Shown: in pieces, positions 37,499 through 49,277 of the stretch | Layout of the letters: each line of letters starts with the position of its first letter | How positions within the stretch are numbered: the first letter of the stretch is position 1 | From: Cladobotryum mycophilum | Lineage: Eukaryota; Ascomycota; Sordariomycetes; Hypocreales; Hypocreaceae | Assembly (NCBI GenBank): GCA_036429605.1 | Contig: JAVFKD010000016.1 | Location: 3,224,001-3,288,000 of the forward strand | Length of the DNA: 64,000 nucleotides | Direction: 5' to 3' | Made by a program: the position numbers and the translations under genes | The notes under the pieces: model-generated | What the model was told of the DNA's origin: nothing | Seen by the model: only the letters and a program-made list of their open reading frames with translations | Databases searched by the model: none

Positions 37499-39013
37499 TT
37501 AGGCATCAATCACCATTGTATCGTCGCCATCCAAGACTGGACCTTGTGGTTCCAGGGGAATGCCGCGACCTCTTCCAGCAAGCAATTCTCGACGAACCTC
37601 TGGGCCAATGGCAAAGTGTCCATGCGTCAGGAGAAGATCAAGCAGTGCCTCACGCTGATCCTCAGTGATATCACCCTTGTACCTCTGCGCAAATGCCAAT
37701 AGACTTTGATGCCAGATGACGGGCAATTTCGCCCTGTAGTCTGATCCGCTCATGATAACTGTCATGTTATCTCCAGCCTGAGCGGAAGCAGGGTCTACAG
37801 CACGGAATCTAAGGAAGTGGAATACCAAGGCGTCGATTGCTTGGTACGGCAGCGCATATTTCTTCTCCAGCAATGTCTTGATGAAGATGTTTGTCGCACC
37901 GCCACCCTCGCTGCCCTGTGAGGCTTCCTGAGCAGCAATATCGCAAAGACCTTTGATGGCAGCAGCAGAGTGCAGAACTGGAACAGACACCCTCGCTAAC
38001 ACGGCAGAGATAATGTGCGCCTCTCGCAATGTGCAGGTACCACTGCCGATAAGTGGGAACAGGAATCCCTTGAAGAAGGCTGCAGGCTTATAAAGCGCCT
38101 TTTTGAGTGAGTTGAACAGGTGCACATTCAATTTTTTGTTCTCATAGATATCCTCTCGGACCTTTTCGAGAATCACCATTTCCAAAAACCGCTGTACAAC
38201 TCCGGGCTTGGCTGAGACGAATATCCTGGTAGCCTGGTAGCAGGCGTTGGGGGTCCATTTTTCGGGCTTCGTAACATCGATGATGTCCTCCCAGTGGGGG
38301 ATAGTTGGAAGAATTTTAAAAGGCTTAGGTAAAGGTCCAGATTTGTAACGAGAGAGGATCTCTCCGATTCTTATCATTGTTAGTGCACGTGTACATGCGA
38401 TGGTGCAGCCAGCAATGGATGACTTACTTTGTATACACCTCGACGACTTTAGGGGGAAGTTCATATTCATCATCGGGAGCACGCATATCGCCGCCTGCAG
38501 CCTGAGCGGCCTCGTGCTGCGCAATCTTCTCCAGGATTAGATCTGCCAGGTTGATTGATTCTCCCTGCTCCTCTCCAGAAGGTTTGCGATCCCAGCCATG
38601 CTTGAGCAAGTCATCTTCCTCGTCGGGTAAAAACTTTCGGTAGGTCTCAAGGTCCTCCGGGTCAACCTCAATCTCCTCAACCTCTTCCTCTTCCTCTCCC
38701 CACGCCTCATCATCATCGTAAGCTCCGTGCGCGTCTTCTGGCTCGTCGCCGAATCTGGAGTCATACCCGAAGGTGTCCAGAGTAGGTTTCGGTACAGCTC
38801 GCTCGGCGTTGTCCTCCTCGGCAAGCTCACGACCTATCCGAAGAATGTTCTTGGAGGCCTTGGAATCGATAAAAGCGTCTGTGTTTTCGGGATCCTTGGA
38901 CTTTCTCTTGGTGGGCTTGTTTCGCAAGATGCCAGTAGCCACGATATCGTCCTCTAGAGGGTTATGGCGGCGCCCCCCTGGCGCACCGATGTTGGAGTTG
39001 TGGCCTTTGGCAT
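37499..39013 (-). CDS. ENP1: bystin / essential nuclear protein 1, 40S ribosome biogenesis
   Basis: Two exons, 39013-38428 and 38369-37499. The N-terminus MPKAT, then RRHNPLEDDI, an acidic stretch with a run of Glu (about 38670-38700 in DNA) and the C-terminal bystin domain, with HWEDIIDVTKPEKW, FFKGFLFPL and ILEK-type helices, identify Enp1. In yeast it is a stable component of the pre-40S particle needed for 18S rRNA processing and export. A one-base break in the run of six at 38973-38978 separates MPKATTPTSVRQGG from RRHNPLED. One more base gives exactly 1458 nt and 485 residues, close to the family size. As the gene is essential, the break is most likely an assembly error. It is divergent from HGH1, with a transposon inserted in the shared upstream region starting 394 bp from this start codon. 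Confidence 0.97.
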
Positions 39014-39397
39014 TGTGGAATCGGGTATCTATAGGTAAGGCGTAGTGGTTTGGCAAGGTGAGAGCTGGAAGCTGGTGCAATTCTTGCAACTGGACTGGGG
39101 CAGTTTCCTCAATTGGTGGGCAGAAAATCGTCAAAATTTTGTGTCTTATCGATCTGCCACCCCTCTTACCAAAGGGGTTTAGCGTCTCACACTGAAAAGT
39201 GAATTTGTTCCTCACCGCTTTTGCTTTTTGGGTAATTGCAATTGCAGCATTGCGATTCTTGAACAGAGAATCGACTGAATCCTGGATATTGAAATGTATA
39301 TTTAGAAGGCATATTTAGGCATCAAGCTGTGAATATTGATCAAGGTGACCAAGAGTGAATATTGTTAACCTGTAGTTACTCGGGATGATGACTTCTA
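39014..39397. other. remaining ENP1 upstream region left of the transposon
   Basis: 384 bp of ordinary composition between the ENP1 start codon and the left target duplication. It shows no RIP-like loss of CA and TG, so mutation did not spread far out of the element. Confidence 0.55.
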
Positions 39398-39406
39398 CTA
39401 AGCCTC
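39398..39406. repeat. left target-site duplication, CTAAGCCTC
   Basis: Nine bases directly before the left terminal inverted repeat, repeated exactly at 42302-42310 after the right one. Nine base pairs is the usual duplication length of Mutator-like elements. Confidence 0.88.
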
Positions 39407-39535
39407 GGGAGCCCATAGGTGCGCGGGATCCCGCGTATTTAAAATTACATGGGTCCCGTGCAAATTATATTAGCACAGAGGCCCTAGCCAATTAGAGCTA
39501 CGGATTTTATTTGAATTAGAATAAACTTAATACAT
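39407..39535 (+). repeat. left terminal inverted repeat
   Basis: Matches the reverse complement of 42173-42301 over about 125-130 bp with scattered mismatches, mostly transitions. It contains the perfect palindrome CGCGGGATCCCGCG and is far richer in G and C than the interior. Confidence 0.85.
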
Positions 39536-42172
39536 CGCAGACTGGCTTTTTTTATACCTTTAGTAAATATATAATTTAGATTTTTTTTATAGCTATAGCT
39601 TAGTTATTATTTTCTAATAATATTTTTCTTTTAAAGCTAGAATATAATTCCTATAATATATTATTTTAGGCTATTAATACTTAGGTAATAAGTTATAGTT
39701 ATATATTTATTATAAATAAATTAATTAAAAAAAATAATAAATAAACTATTATATATAATTATGATTAATTTTATTAAGCCTTTAGTTTATTTAAAAAGTA
39801 TAGTTAAAAAATATTAATCTGTTTAATTGGTTATTAATTTTTAATATATATTAAAAAGTCTTTTAATAGTATAGTCTAGAGTATATACTATTACTTAAAT
39901 AAATACTTTTTAATATATAATTATTTACTAAGCTTATATTTATTTATTTATTTAATTTATTATAAACTAAACGTTTAAGAAAATATAAAATTTTAAAAAT
40001 TAATAATTATAAGTATTATTTTAAAAAATATTTAAACTTATATATATTAAAAATAAAATAATAATTTAATAATATAATAAGATATTTATAATTATATTAT
40101 TAATATAAGATAAAAGATATATAAAAAATAAAATATAATTTATACTTTTATTAATTAATTAAATAATAAAAATTTTTAAAATTAAATAAAATTTAATAAA
40201 AATAATTAAATAATAACTATTTTATTTACTTATTTTAACTTATTATAGTATTTTTAAATATACCTAGATTTACTATTATTAAACTATATTTATAAAACTA
40301 ATAAATATTAAATACTATTTTTTAATATTATTAATATTAATACTTATTAATAATCTTTTTATATTATATTTATATTCTTAAATAGTAAATAAAAAAAATT
40401 ATATTTAAGTATTAAATTAATTTTAATTTATATATAAAGTTTATAGTATTAAGCTTTTATTTATAATACTTATAAATTAATATCTTATATATATAAATAC
40501 TATTATAATAGTATTTCTTTTAATATAATTATTACTTTATCTTTAATATATAAATAAAACTATTATTTAATATTATTTTTTTTATTTTTATTATATAAAA
40601 ATATTTATTTACTATTATATAAAAGAAAATAATAATAATTAAAATATTAGGGTTTAAAAACTAAAATATTTTTTATTAGTTTTAGTATTTAATTATTAAC
40701 TTATTAATAAAAATAATTTTTATTAAATATATTTAATAGTTTAAATAATAATATTTTTTAAATTATATTAAAAAAATTATATATATTAAAAATACTTAGT
40801 TTTAATTATATAAAAAAAACTTATTAAAATTTAAATAAACTAATATATATATTTTAGTAATATAATTATATTTTATATTAAAAGTATTTATATACTTTTT
40901 AAATTTTATTTAAAAAGATCTATATTAAATCTCTTTAAAGCTTAAAAAGTAATAAAATATATATTACTTAATTAGTTATTAAAATTATAATTTAATTAAA
41001 TTAAATAATAAATTTAAATATTAATTAAACTCTTAAATAAACTATATTTTACTATATATAACTAGGTTTTATATAAGATATTATAAAAAGTTAAAGAATA
41101 ATAAAAGCTTTTATAAAAAATAAATCTATTTCTCTTATCTATTTATATTAAGCTTTTTATATAATTATTTAATTTACCTTACTTTTATTAAATAAACTTT
41201 TTATAAAAGTAAAAATAAATTTTTTTATTATTATATTTTTACTTATATTAATATCTTTAATACCTTAAGCAGTTATTATATCTATTAAAGCCTTAAAAAC
41301 TTAAGTTTATTTAATTATTAAAAAAATCTAATATTCTATAATTAAATATCCTATAAAAATTAAATACTTTTAAATATATTAAATAATAAAGAAAGTCTTT
41401 TTAGTATAATAAATACTATTAAATTAAATATATAAAATCTTTTTAAGTATACTTATTATAGTATTAAAAACTTTTAGCCTTATTTATTTAAGAAATAATA
41501 TAATTAATAATAATAATAATAATAAAACTAATAATATAATTAATAATAATAATAATAATAAAGCTAATAGTAATAATACTAATATAATTAGTAATAATAA
41601 TAGTATTAAAGCTAATAATAGTAATAATACTAGAGCTAAAACGGCTAAAATAATTATAGTTTAATACACTTAAAGTTATATATTAATAGTATATTATTAT
41701 ATAAGGGACTTAGTATAAAAAACAGTTTATTAAAAGTAGAATAAATTAGTTATATTATAAGACTATAAAATTATTATAATAATATCTTAAAATAATATAT
41801 AATTAATACTTAAATTATAAATAAATAGATTAGTACTATAAGATAAGTTAGTTTATAAAAAACTAAATAAAAGAAAAGATAATAGCTTATATAGATTAGT
41901 TAAATATAAAAGATTAATATATAAAGGCTATTATTATATAAAAACTAATAGATAATTTAGCTAAAAATAGTAAACGTAGGATAGTATAGATTTAATAATA
42001 GATTAAAAAAATAATAAAAAATAAAAAATATTATATAATTTAAGTATTATAGTTATTATATCTAGCTATTAATTATTTTATAAAAGAAATTATAAAATAA
42101 GATTATTAATAATAGAATTATTATAAAAGTAAAAGTTATTATAATAAAAGGCTTTTTATAATCCATAGATTA

Positions 42173-42301
42173 AAGGATTAAGTTTATTTTAATCTAAATA
42201 AAATCCATAGCTCTAATTAGCTAGGGCCTCTATGCTAATATAATTTACGCGGGACCCGTGTAATTTTAAATGCGCGGGATCCCGCGCACCTATGGGCTCC
42301 C
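42173..42301 (-). repeat. right terminal inverted repeat
   Basis: Partner of the left terminal repeat, in reverse orientation. Its palindromic core is one base pair longer on each side than that of the left arm (GCGCGGGATCCCGCGC). Confidence 0.85.
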
Positions 42302-42310
42302 CTAAGCCTC
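42302..42310. repeat. right target-site duplication, CTAAGCCTC
   Basis: Exact copy of 39398-39406, directly after the right inverted repeat. Confidence 0.88.
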
Positions 42311-42686
42311 TCGTTGCTGACAAAGAGTAATAAATTGCCAATTCCATTTTGACTTATACGTATTTCTATAAAACACTTTACACTATATGAATCTCATTCA
42401 ATTTCTCAAATCCTATAATAAATATTTCATGGAAGCTTCTCGCATTTGCTATAATCCTTGGATATTACATTACAGTATGGCTTGCAGTGGCTCATGTGAG
42501 TCTAAAACAAGTTTAGTGCCCAACAGGCATATTGACAACACCTGCTGGCTTTTCACCCCACTATCCAAAAAAATTGCCCCTCCATCAACAAATCAATCAG
42601 CCCACGATAAACCTTTGTCGCAAGACTCGGTCGCAGTAAATTAAACATTTTTTTTATTTATTTATTTCATTGCGATCGATAGCATA
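42311..42686. other. remaining HGH1 upstream region right of the transposon
   Basis: 376 bp of moderately AT-rich DNA between the right target duplication and the HGH1 start codon. No gene is supported; an 85-codon frame that starts at 42387 is without resemblance. Confidence 0.5.
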
Positions 42687-43967
42687 ATGCCTACTGAACT
42701 TGAAGAGGTACCATTCTCAGATCGCATGATGATTGCGCCCCCCATCAATACATGTTCATACTTACTAACATGTCTTTCTACAGCTCGTGGGCTTCATCGC
42801 CCATCCAAACCCTCAGATTCGGGCTGTCGCAACGGAGAGTCTGGTGCCGTACTCGATATCGGATCCTGCCATCTTCAAGACCGAGGAGCTTAAGCCAGTC
42901 AAGCATCTTAAATTTTTAATCAATGACGAAAGGGTGCGTTGTAGACGATCCTTTCAGGTCGAGACTTATTGCATAAGATACTCATTATTCCTTAGATAAT
43001 AGCCGGGCATGCGCTCAACATATTGGTGAACCTGTCTGGTGACCCGGTCGTCCTGGAAGCCCTCGCTACAGATAACAAGTTTGTAGATAGAGTATTCGAA
43101 TATATAGTTGTGAGTTTTTACTCGCTCTCCATGAGCTCATGTGGCGCACAAACACAACACAGCACAACACCACCTTCTAACCGATGACAGTACCCCGAGG
43201 AACCAAATGCCAACATGCTCGCCATGCTGCTGGCCAACCTCTCCAAATGGGACGGCGCAAAGGACTTGCTCGACAAAAAGCAAGAACCCCCCAAGGAACT
43301 CGGCTCGGACGAGAGAGTCCTCAACCAGCTCATGGACCTCTTCGTCAAGGGCCAGGACGGCGCCTACAATAAAAAGGCCGACTTTGACTACCTGGCCTAC
43401 GTCTTCGCCGACCTTGCCAAGCACGACGACATCAGGAGGTACTTCCTCACCGAGCAAGCCTACGACGGCGTCATCCCCATCACCAAGCTCAAGGTCTTTA
43501 CCGAGCACAAGTCGGACGTCCGGAGAAAGGGCGTCGCCAGCACCATCAAGAACGCCGCCTTCGAAGTCTCATCCCACCCCACCTTCCTCTCCGACGAGGA
43601 AATCAACATCCTGCCGTACATCCTCCTCCCCATCATGGGCAACGAGGAGTACGACGTTGACGAGTCCCTGGACATGCTCCCGGACCTGCAGCTCCTCCCA
43701 CCGGACAAGAAGCGCGACTCGGACCCCACCATTATCCAGACCCACGTGGAGACGCTGATGCTCCTGACGACGACCCGCGAGGGCAGGGAGTTGATGCGCC
43801 AGGTCAAGGTGTACCCCATAGTTCGAGAGACACATCTCAGGGTGAATGACGAAGCTGTCCAGGAGGTGTGCGAGCGATTGGTCCAGGTCCTTGCTCGAGA
43901 TGAGGCATCAGAAGAGCGGGTTACAGAAATCGAAGCAGATGACGATGATCAACTTGTTGAGGTCTAA
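42687..43967 (+). CDS. HGH1: HGH1 family, eEF2-folding cochaperone
   Basis: Four exons: 42687-42707, 42784-42933, 42996-43109 and 43191-43967, all phase 0, giving 353 residues without any frame break. The first exon codes only seven residues (MPTELEE). Exons 2 and 3 hold the helical repeat start (LVGFIAHPNPQIRAVATESL, then HALNILVNLS), and exon 4 the rest, including LANLSKW, the KGVASTIKNAAFE segment and PYILLPIMGNEEYD, which are typical of the Hgh1/FAM203 family. The fold is an armadillo-like helical solenoid. In yeast Hgh1 helps fold elongation factor eEF2 together with the TRiC chaperonin and Cns1. The tail is acidic. The gene is divergent from ENP1, another translation-related gene, with the transposon between them. 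Confidence 0.93.
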
Positions 43968-44224
43968 AATTAGTAGCTGGGGAAGAATTTGGAAAGAAAA
44001 AAAAACAAGTTTATAAATAGACAAGAAATAAATGAATGTATCTAAAAAAGAACTACTTTACGCTTGAATGGCAAGAAGTGCAAAAAGACTCTGGCCAACT
44101 GGTATCTCAAAATCCCAAAATATCCACCATCAGACATCCCTCATAGAAATATACGTGATCCTTCTCATATACATAAAAGGAAAAGAAAAGGAGTCTTCAT
44201 GCCATCATGTCGTTATGCCAATTT

Positions 44225-46907
44225 TTACACCCCTGAATCGTGCCCTCTCTCAGATTGAAGATTGTCTATACTCCTCTTCTTATCCTTCATTTGGAATACG
44301 ATGTGACGCATACTTTGGTTCGACGAACTCGTCGAAAGATTTGGGCTCGGCCCCTTTTTCGTCGCCAAGTAGTCTTCACCTGGAACCTCATCCTCTGTAG
44401 GCGGCGAAATAATGCTCTCTGATCCCCGTGGATCAACTGGTGATACAACATCGGGGCTTCTGTCCTCGTCCGCCTCTGTTGGTGTGCTCGACTGTTTCCC
44501 GTGAAATAATGGTCTGATATCGCCCTCTTCAAGCTCGGGTACTGGGGGAGGCCGGCTAACACCAGCAACAGGGAACGAAGCGCCTAGAGGCGGCGAATCT
44601 ACTCTCGGCGTGCCGTCGCCAACGCCCCTGTGAACTGAAGGGTTTGCGCTCAAAGGGAATCCACTGATTGAGAAGGAAACCTCACTGGGACTAGGAGGCT
44701 GACCATGCCTAGCTTGGAGCCAATGTGAGTATCTCTGATGGATTTCTGGACGCGTCAGGCCTGTATCCTGGAGTTCAGATCTAGTATTTGTAGCTGCAAA
44801 GATGTTAGCAAGATAGATATCTCAGTGGTAAGAGGAAGAAGAGAAACGCATACCATCTAGTTCTACAATTGGTGTGTCAGGCATCTCATATCGGCCAGCA
44901 ACTGAGTCGGTGGTGGCAGAGATGTAGGAAAACACTGGGGCGTCTCTCCCCTCAGGACTAACAGGTGAAACGACCGACGGTGTTGATGGAGAGGCTTTTT
45001 CTGTCATGGGTTTACCCCGTATCCACGAGATCATGCGCGAGCTTCTGTACTCTGTACTTGGCGTAGTTGATTGTCTCCTCAACATTCTTCGTCGCCTCCA
45101 AAGGAAGTACAGAACAGAAAGGCAGGTGATGACGACAAGTGCCGTTACAACTCCCAGTACCGGGCGAGCCCAACTGGGAAGCCCAGAGTCACCATGGTGA
45201 GGCTTTGGTAATGTAGGCCGATCTGTCGACACTGCTGCTGGGGCGTATGGCCAGTATTTGGTAATTTTCTTCCGATCATACTGGGTGGCAAAGACAGTGC
45301 CGAGGGCATCAATAGCCCATCCCGAGGGCAATGGCTTAGTGACTGTTGCGCCGCCGGAAGCACTACCTCCAATGATGGCCTGGATACCTTCAGGAATACC
45401 GTAGTTGCTGTATTTGGTAGGATCATACGATTCCATCCACACTCCCGACGTTAAATTGAAAACGACAACAGGGCCTTTATCAAGACAAGTTCTGTTTGGC
45501 GTGTTCCCTCCAAACACCATCATTTGGTCTGGATATGGCGTAAAACATTTGTGACCAGACCGCGCGTGAACAGTTGTGCCCTTGTTGATTCGAGTCCACG
45601 TGAAGGAGGGTAGAGAAAGTACCCAAACTTCATCATAAAACGGATCCACGGGATGAAGGCCATCATACCCTCCGTAGTAATAGATGTTGAAGCTCGAAAA
45701 GTCAGAAGCAGGAGCAACCACAGCGCAACCTCGAGTCCTGGCACTGGGAATTGTACCAGGACCACCGTTTTTGGCTGGCTGCTTGTACCATTTGTTGTTG
45801 GCAATGTCGTAAATGTCAATGACACTCATATACTCAGGGTCTAGTTGTTCCTAAATTGCATTTAGCTTGGCGGTCAGAAAGGCATGCCTTGGTTTAGATA
45901 CTCACGCTTCCTGTCTCGTTCTGAGATTTGCGACTCGAATTAATCCACTCTGGATATGTCACTCCTCCTAGAACGACGAGTATGCCTTGCTTACCAACTG
46001 GCACCCAAACCACCTCTGCATTTGCCCGGCCTCTGACTGTGCCAGGCAATGTGGTATTGCTCCATTTTTCACTCAGCTGTGTGCTCATGTCCAGAGTTAT
46101 GAGAGTGCTGGAGATATTTGAGGCCCTTGTTGACCCATTTGCGCTCGGGTTTTTGTAGATGGGCCCAAGGCTTGGAGAAGTTAACCCTGAGAAATACCAT
46201 GCTTTATTTTCCGAAGGTGCATTTACCGCCGCACCATAAGTAATGTATCGCGTCACGCCGTCCGAGAGCTTCAGGTTGTGAAATGCGGGTTGGAATGCGG
46301 GCTTGTTCGCTCCATACTGATATGCCTGGTATTCTAGAACCGCATCCGCATCAGGAGGCGCATATTGTCCGTCAAGTCGTAATGGAAGACCGCCATAAAG
46401 AAAGAACTCTGCATCGTTTGCGAGCATTCCGCCATCGTAGAAGTTTGGCCACGCGCCACTAGTGCCAGTCCCCCTATCGCCTTGGATAGAGTTTTCTGAA
46501 GTAAGATTCCTGTGATATTGGAGCTTATAGAAGAAAAGGATGTGCTCAAATTATATGTCAAGATCAAACCCTGAAAGTTGCCTGAATATTCTTATCAGCC
46601 GAGTTCAAGTCGTTGCATGTGTTGCATACCTTCGTCTGTCACTGCGCCATACTGGCCAGAATCCAGTCCTGGCAACCATGATATGTCGCCTCCATCTAGA
46701 TAAACTATGTCGCGGATCAAGGCAGCTGCAAGACAATGTCAGAGACCGTTCGGATGATCAAGGCCAGATCTTTCTTTTACCTCTTGGCTGCTCCCACATG
46801 CATATGCTTGTGTTAATTTGATGTGCATCCCAATTATTGAACTGGGCAAGTGTTTGAACCACAAGCAATGCTTGGGCGGCCCACGATAACCCGCGATGGC
46901 AATGCAT
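44225..46907 (-). CDS. membrane-anchored kelch-repeat protein
   Basis: Five exons: 46907-46781, 46725-46630, 46581-45906, 45850-44854, 44793-44225. The start at 46907 gives a proper signal peptide (about residues 1-22, ending near LAQ). Kelch-type blades follow (DIVYLDGGDISW, FFLYGGLP, VVLGGVTYP, IYYYGGYDG, MMVFGG), with many N-glycosylation motifs, so this part faces outward. One membrane span lies at about 531-551, followed by RRRR and a long Ser/Pro-rich cytosolic tail. A one-base break at 46470-46474 separates TLSKAIGG from TGTSGAWPNFYDGG; one more base gives 821 residues and a multiple of three. The architecture is that of a wall or surface sensor known widely in Pezizomycotina as a kelch-repeat protein; its role is unknown. 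It is divergent from a doubtful small gene at 48.9 kb. Confidence 0.88.
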
Positions 46908-48928
46908 GGCTTTTAAAAGCATGCGAAGATTTCAAGTTCTTTTGAAGTTTTCAGAGTTGACCTGGAAATGCGGCGAGGGAATACATTGTTCATTTCCGTA
47001 TGCTGACGGACTGTTTCTGGAGGGATGTGAATATCACCACCAGTCAGCCATTGATGAGGCTAAATAAAATGGTGTGTTGGCTGGATGACTTCGCCACGAA
47101 CTGCGATGGTGGAAGGAGATCCTGTAGAATCGGACAATGAATGATTCTAGAATTGTTCCTTGCGAAACGAAACGGAGTAAATGACCAAATTCCTTTGACT
47201 ACCTAAGACACTCCTTCAGAAGTCACGGTATTTTCTCGGCTGGATATTGCGACAATTCTAGAAAAAGTCGCCGAAAATAGTAATAGTAAGTGTAATAAAT
47301 GTTTGACGTGAGATCAGCCAAACTTTCAAAATGGGCTTAGGCTGCAGATTGGGCGGTGGGAGAAACAACATTAGCATGAGACGGAGAGAGTATTGAAGAT
47401 TTAGGGAAAACAAAACTCGAGGAGGGGGACTATTAGGCGAAATGGATGGCAAGGCAAACAAACAAATTGAAGGGGGGCTGAGATGGTTTCTTGGGGACGC
47501 CAGACCGGGAGAAATGGGAGAATGTCCTTGTTTCCGGGTCTCTATATGCAGTCTCGCACAGGCACAGTAGGTAGAAACCAAAAAGAAGGAATGCATGCAC
47601 ATGGCTGCCATGTATTTTGTCTGCCCATCCGCCCACCATCCGCCCACCATCTATCCATCCATCACGGCTTGAGGTACTACTAGTTCATGTTGCATTTGCA
47701 TTTGCATTTGCAAGGGTGCCATCCCAGCCTCGTGGCAGACGGATCCGTCCTTGGCACTAACCAGGACACCGGATTCCATTGAGAGGGTGAGTGAAGGGAC
47801 CTGATCGGAGGAACAAAGATGCCATTGTGGCCGTAGCTTGTGGAGGCACAAAGAAAAAAAGAGAGCCATGTGGTTTTTCTTTTTCTCTTTTTCTTTTTTC
47901 CTTTTTAACGAATAGATGGTGGCTGGGGCGATGCCAACTGTCGCAAACCTCCGTGGTTGGGAATGATTCGACTTCTGATCGGATAGTCCGTTTCTGCCTG
48001 TCAAACAAAGCACAAGCATTCGTATTAACATTGAACCTAGAACAAGTGGTGGTGGCATTGGGGGTTGGCGACCGATGCATCCAGATGCAAGCCATCGAAA
48101 GTTCTCCGGTGACGAGGCTGCTCAGGCAGACATGATGGAGCTGTTGGGGGCCTCAGAGGCTTCAAGCCATGACGGTACTGGCTAGCTGTCTAGAGTGCCG
48201 CAGGACTTTGTGTGAGTGCATGCTGCATGGCGCCAGTCAGCACGCCAATATAATATCAAATCACAGAACAAAACAGCAACCTGACAAAGATACTAACTAA
48301 GCTCGAACTAGGATGGATGTGCAAAAAACCCCTGGACATGCAGGTGGACACGAATAGAAACAGCCGGTCGGTGTGAATGTTTAAAGTGTCTTATGCGTAA
48401 ATATACATGTATTATCCATGGATGGATGGATGGATGGATGGAGCCATGGATGAGTTATGTTTATGTGTGGGTTGTACTGCAGTTGTGCTTTGTGAGAAAG
48501 TGGGCGACGAGAGCTCAAGACGAGTGGTGGGCAACCCATTTGGTGGGGTTAAATTGGGTGACGAAATAGATTGAACCAATGACAACCATGTCACGTGCAT
48601 CACGTGCATCGCTGTGCATTTGTCTCGAATGGAAGCGGCAAGTTGGAGCAAACAACCCCACAAAGGCTCAATGTAGCCCTGACGGCAAGAGGAGCCTGCA
48701 TCCGCGATCCTTCAGCTTCAACCAACATGTCACAACTCACAGCACTCATTCGGAGCCCATTCGGAGCCACGTCACAATTTTTTGGCCTCTTTTTCTTTTT
48801 TCTTTTTTCTCGCGCTTGATTTGGTCGCCTCGTACAAGGGATGCACTTTTCAGGCCAATCTTTGTGTCGATATATAGTATCTGCAGCAAACAATACGACT
48901 CTATTGAGGCCTCGCTGTCTCCATCAAC
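46908..48928. other. 2-kb intergenic region upstream of the kelch gene
   Basis: No supported gene. It holds an ATTTGC repeat (47692-47712), a GGAT repeat (48419-48440) and two CACGTG hexamers within 15 bp (48594 and 48602), which could be bHLH or bZIP sites for the gene that may start at 48929. Confidence 0.5.
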
Positions 48929-49277
48929 ATGGTTGCCATTCGTGAAGCTCCCCTTCAGGTAAGTCCTTGGCTATTTTGAAAATGAGGGGGGACAAGAGAG
49001 GTCGAAAGATCGACGACTGGTTCCCACAAGAGGGAGAACAGGCATCAAGCTTTGAAGGATGTACTCGTACCTACGGTTACTGCTTTGCTTTCAGCCATAT
49101 CGAGCAATGATCCTGGCTAGTTGTACCCAACTTGCAGCTGTCTCACCCCCTCCTAGTGTGGATGTGGCCCTTGCTCCGCCAAACATCAAGCAACCAACTT
49201 CAGGACTTGCGCCACACATCCTTCCAATAGGTACTGTCTCCATATCTTTCGTGCCCTCATTCGTGGACCAAACATAG
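48929..49277 (+). CDS. doubtful two-exon small gene
   Basis: A TATATA stretch near 48870, an ATG at 48929 with a CATCAAC context, a first exon of ten codons ending at a GTAAGT donor (48959) and a TTTCAG acceptor at 49094 leave an open second exon to 49277, together about 71 residues. The sequence is neutral with Pro and Ala and has no resemblance I recognise. It may be the start of a longer gene whose later exons I cannot place, or a decayed gene. The splice and promoter signals are the only support. Confidence 0.25.

Larger units (their letters stand above)
39407..42301. mobile_element. RIP-destroyed Mutator-like DNA transposon
   Basis: A 2895-bp element with long terminal inverted repeats (about 125-130 bp: 39407-39535 and 42173-42301) and a perfect 9-bp target duplication. 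Both ends begin GGGAGCCCATAGGTGCGCGG and continue in register; the differences between the arms are mostly C/T transitions. Between the ends the DNA is almost only A and T, with very few CA, TG or CG dinucleotides, and no open frame of 60 codons. This is the mark of repeat-induced point mutation. Long inverted repeats plus a 9-bp duplication fit the Mutator-like (MULE) superfamily; no transposase can be read, so the superfamily rests on the ends alone. An AT-rich imperfect AAT repeat lies at about 41510-41640. It sits between the divergent ENP1 and HGH1 genes. Confidence 0.85.

Noticed and set aside
39540..42170. AT-only block as mitochondrial insert or centromere piece
   Set aside because: It is bounded by terminal inverted repeats and a 9-bp target duplication, carries no mitochondrial gene, and is only 2.9 kb long.
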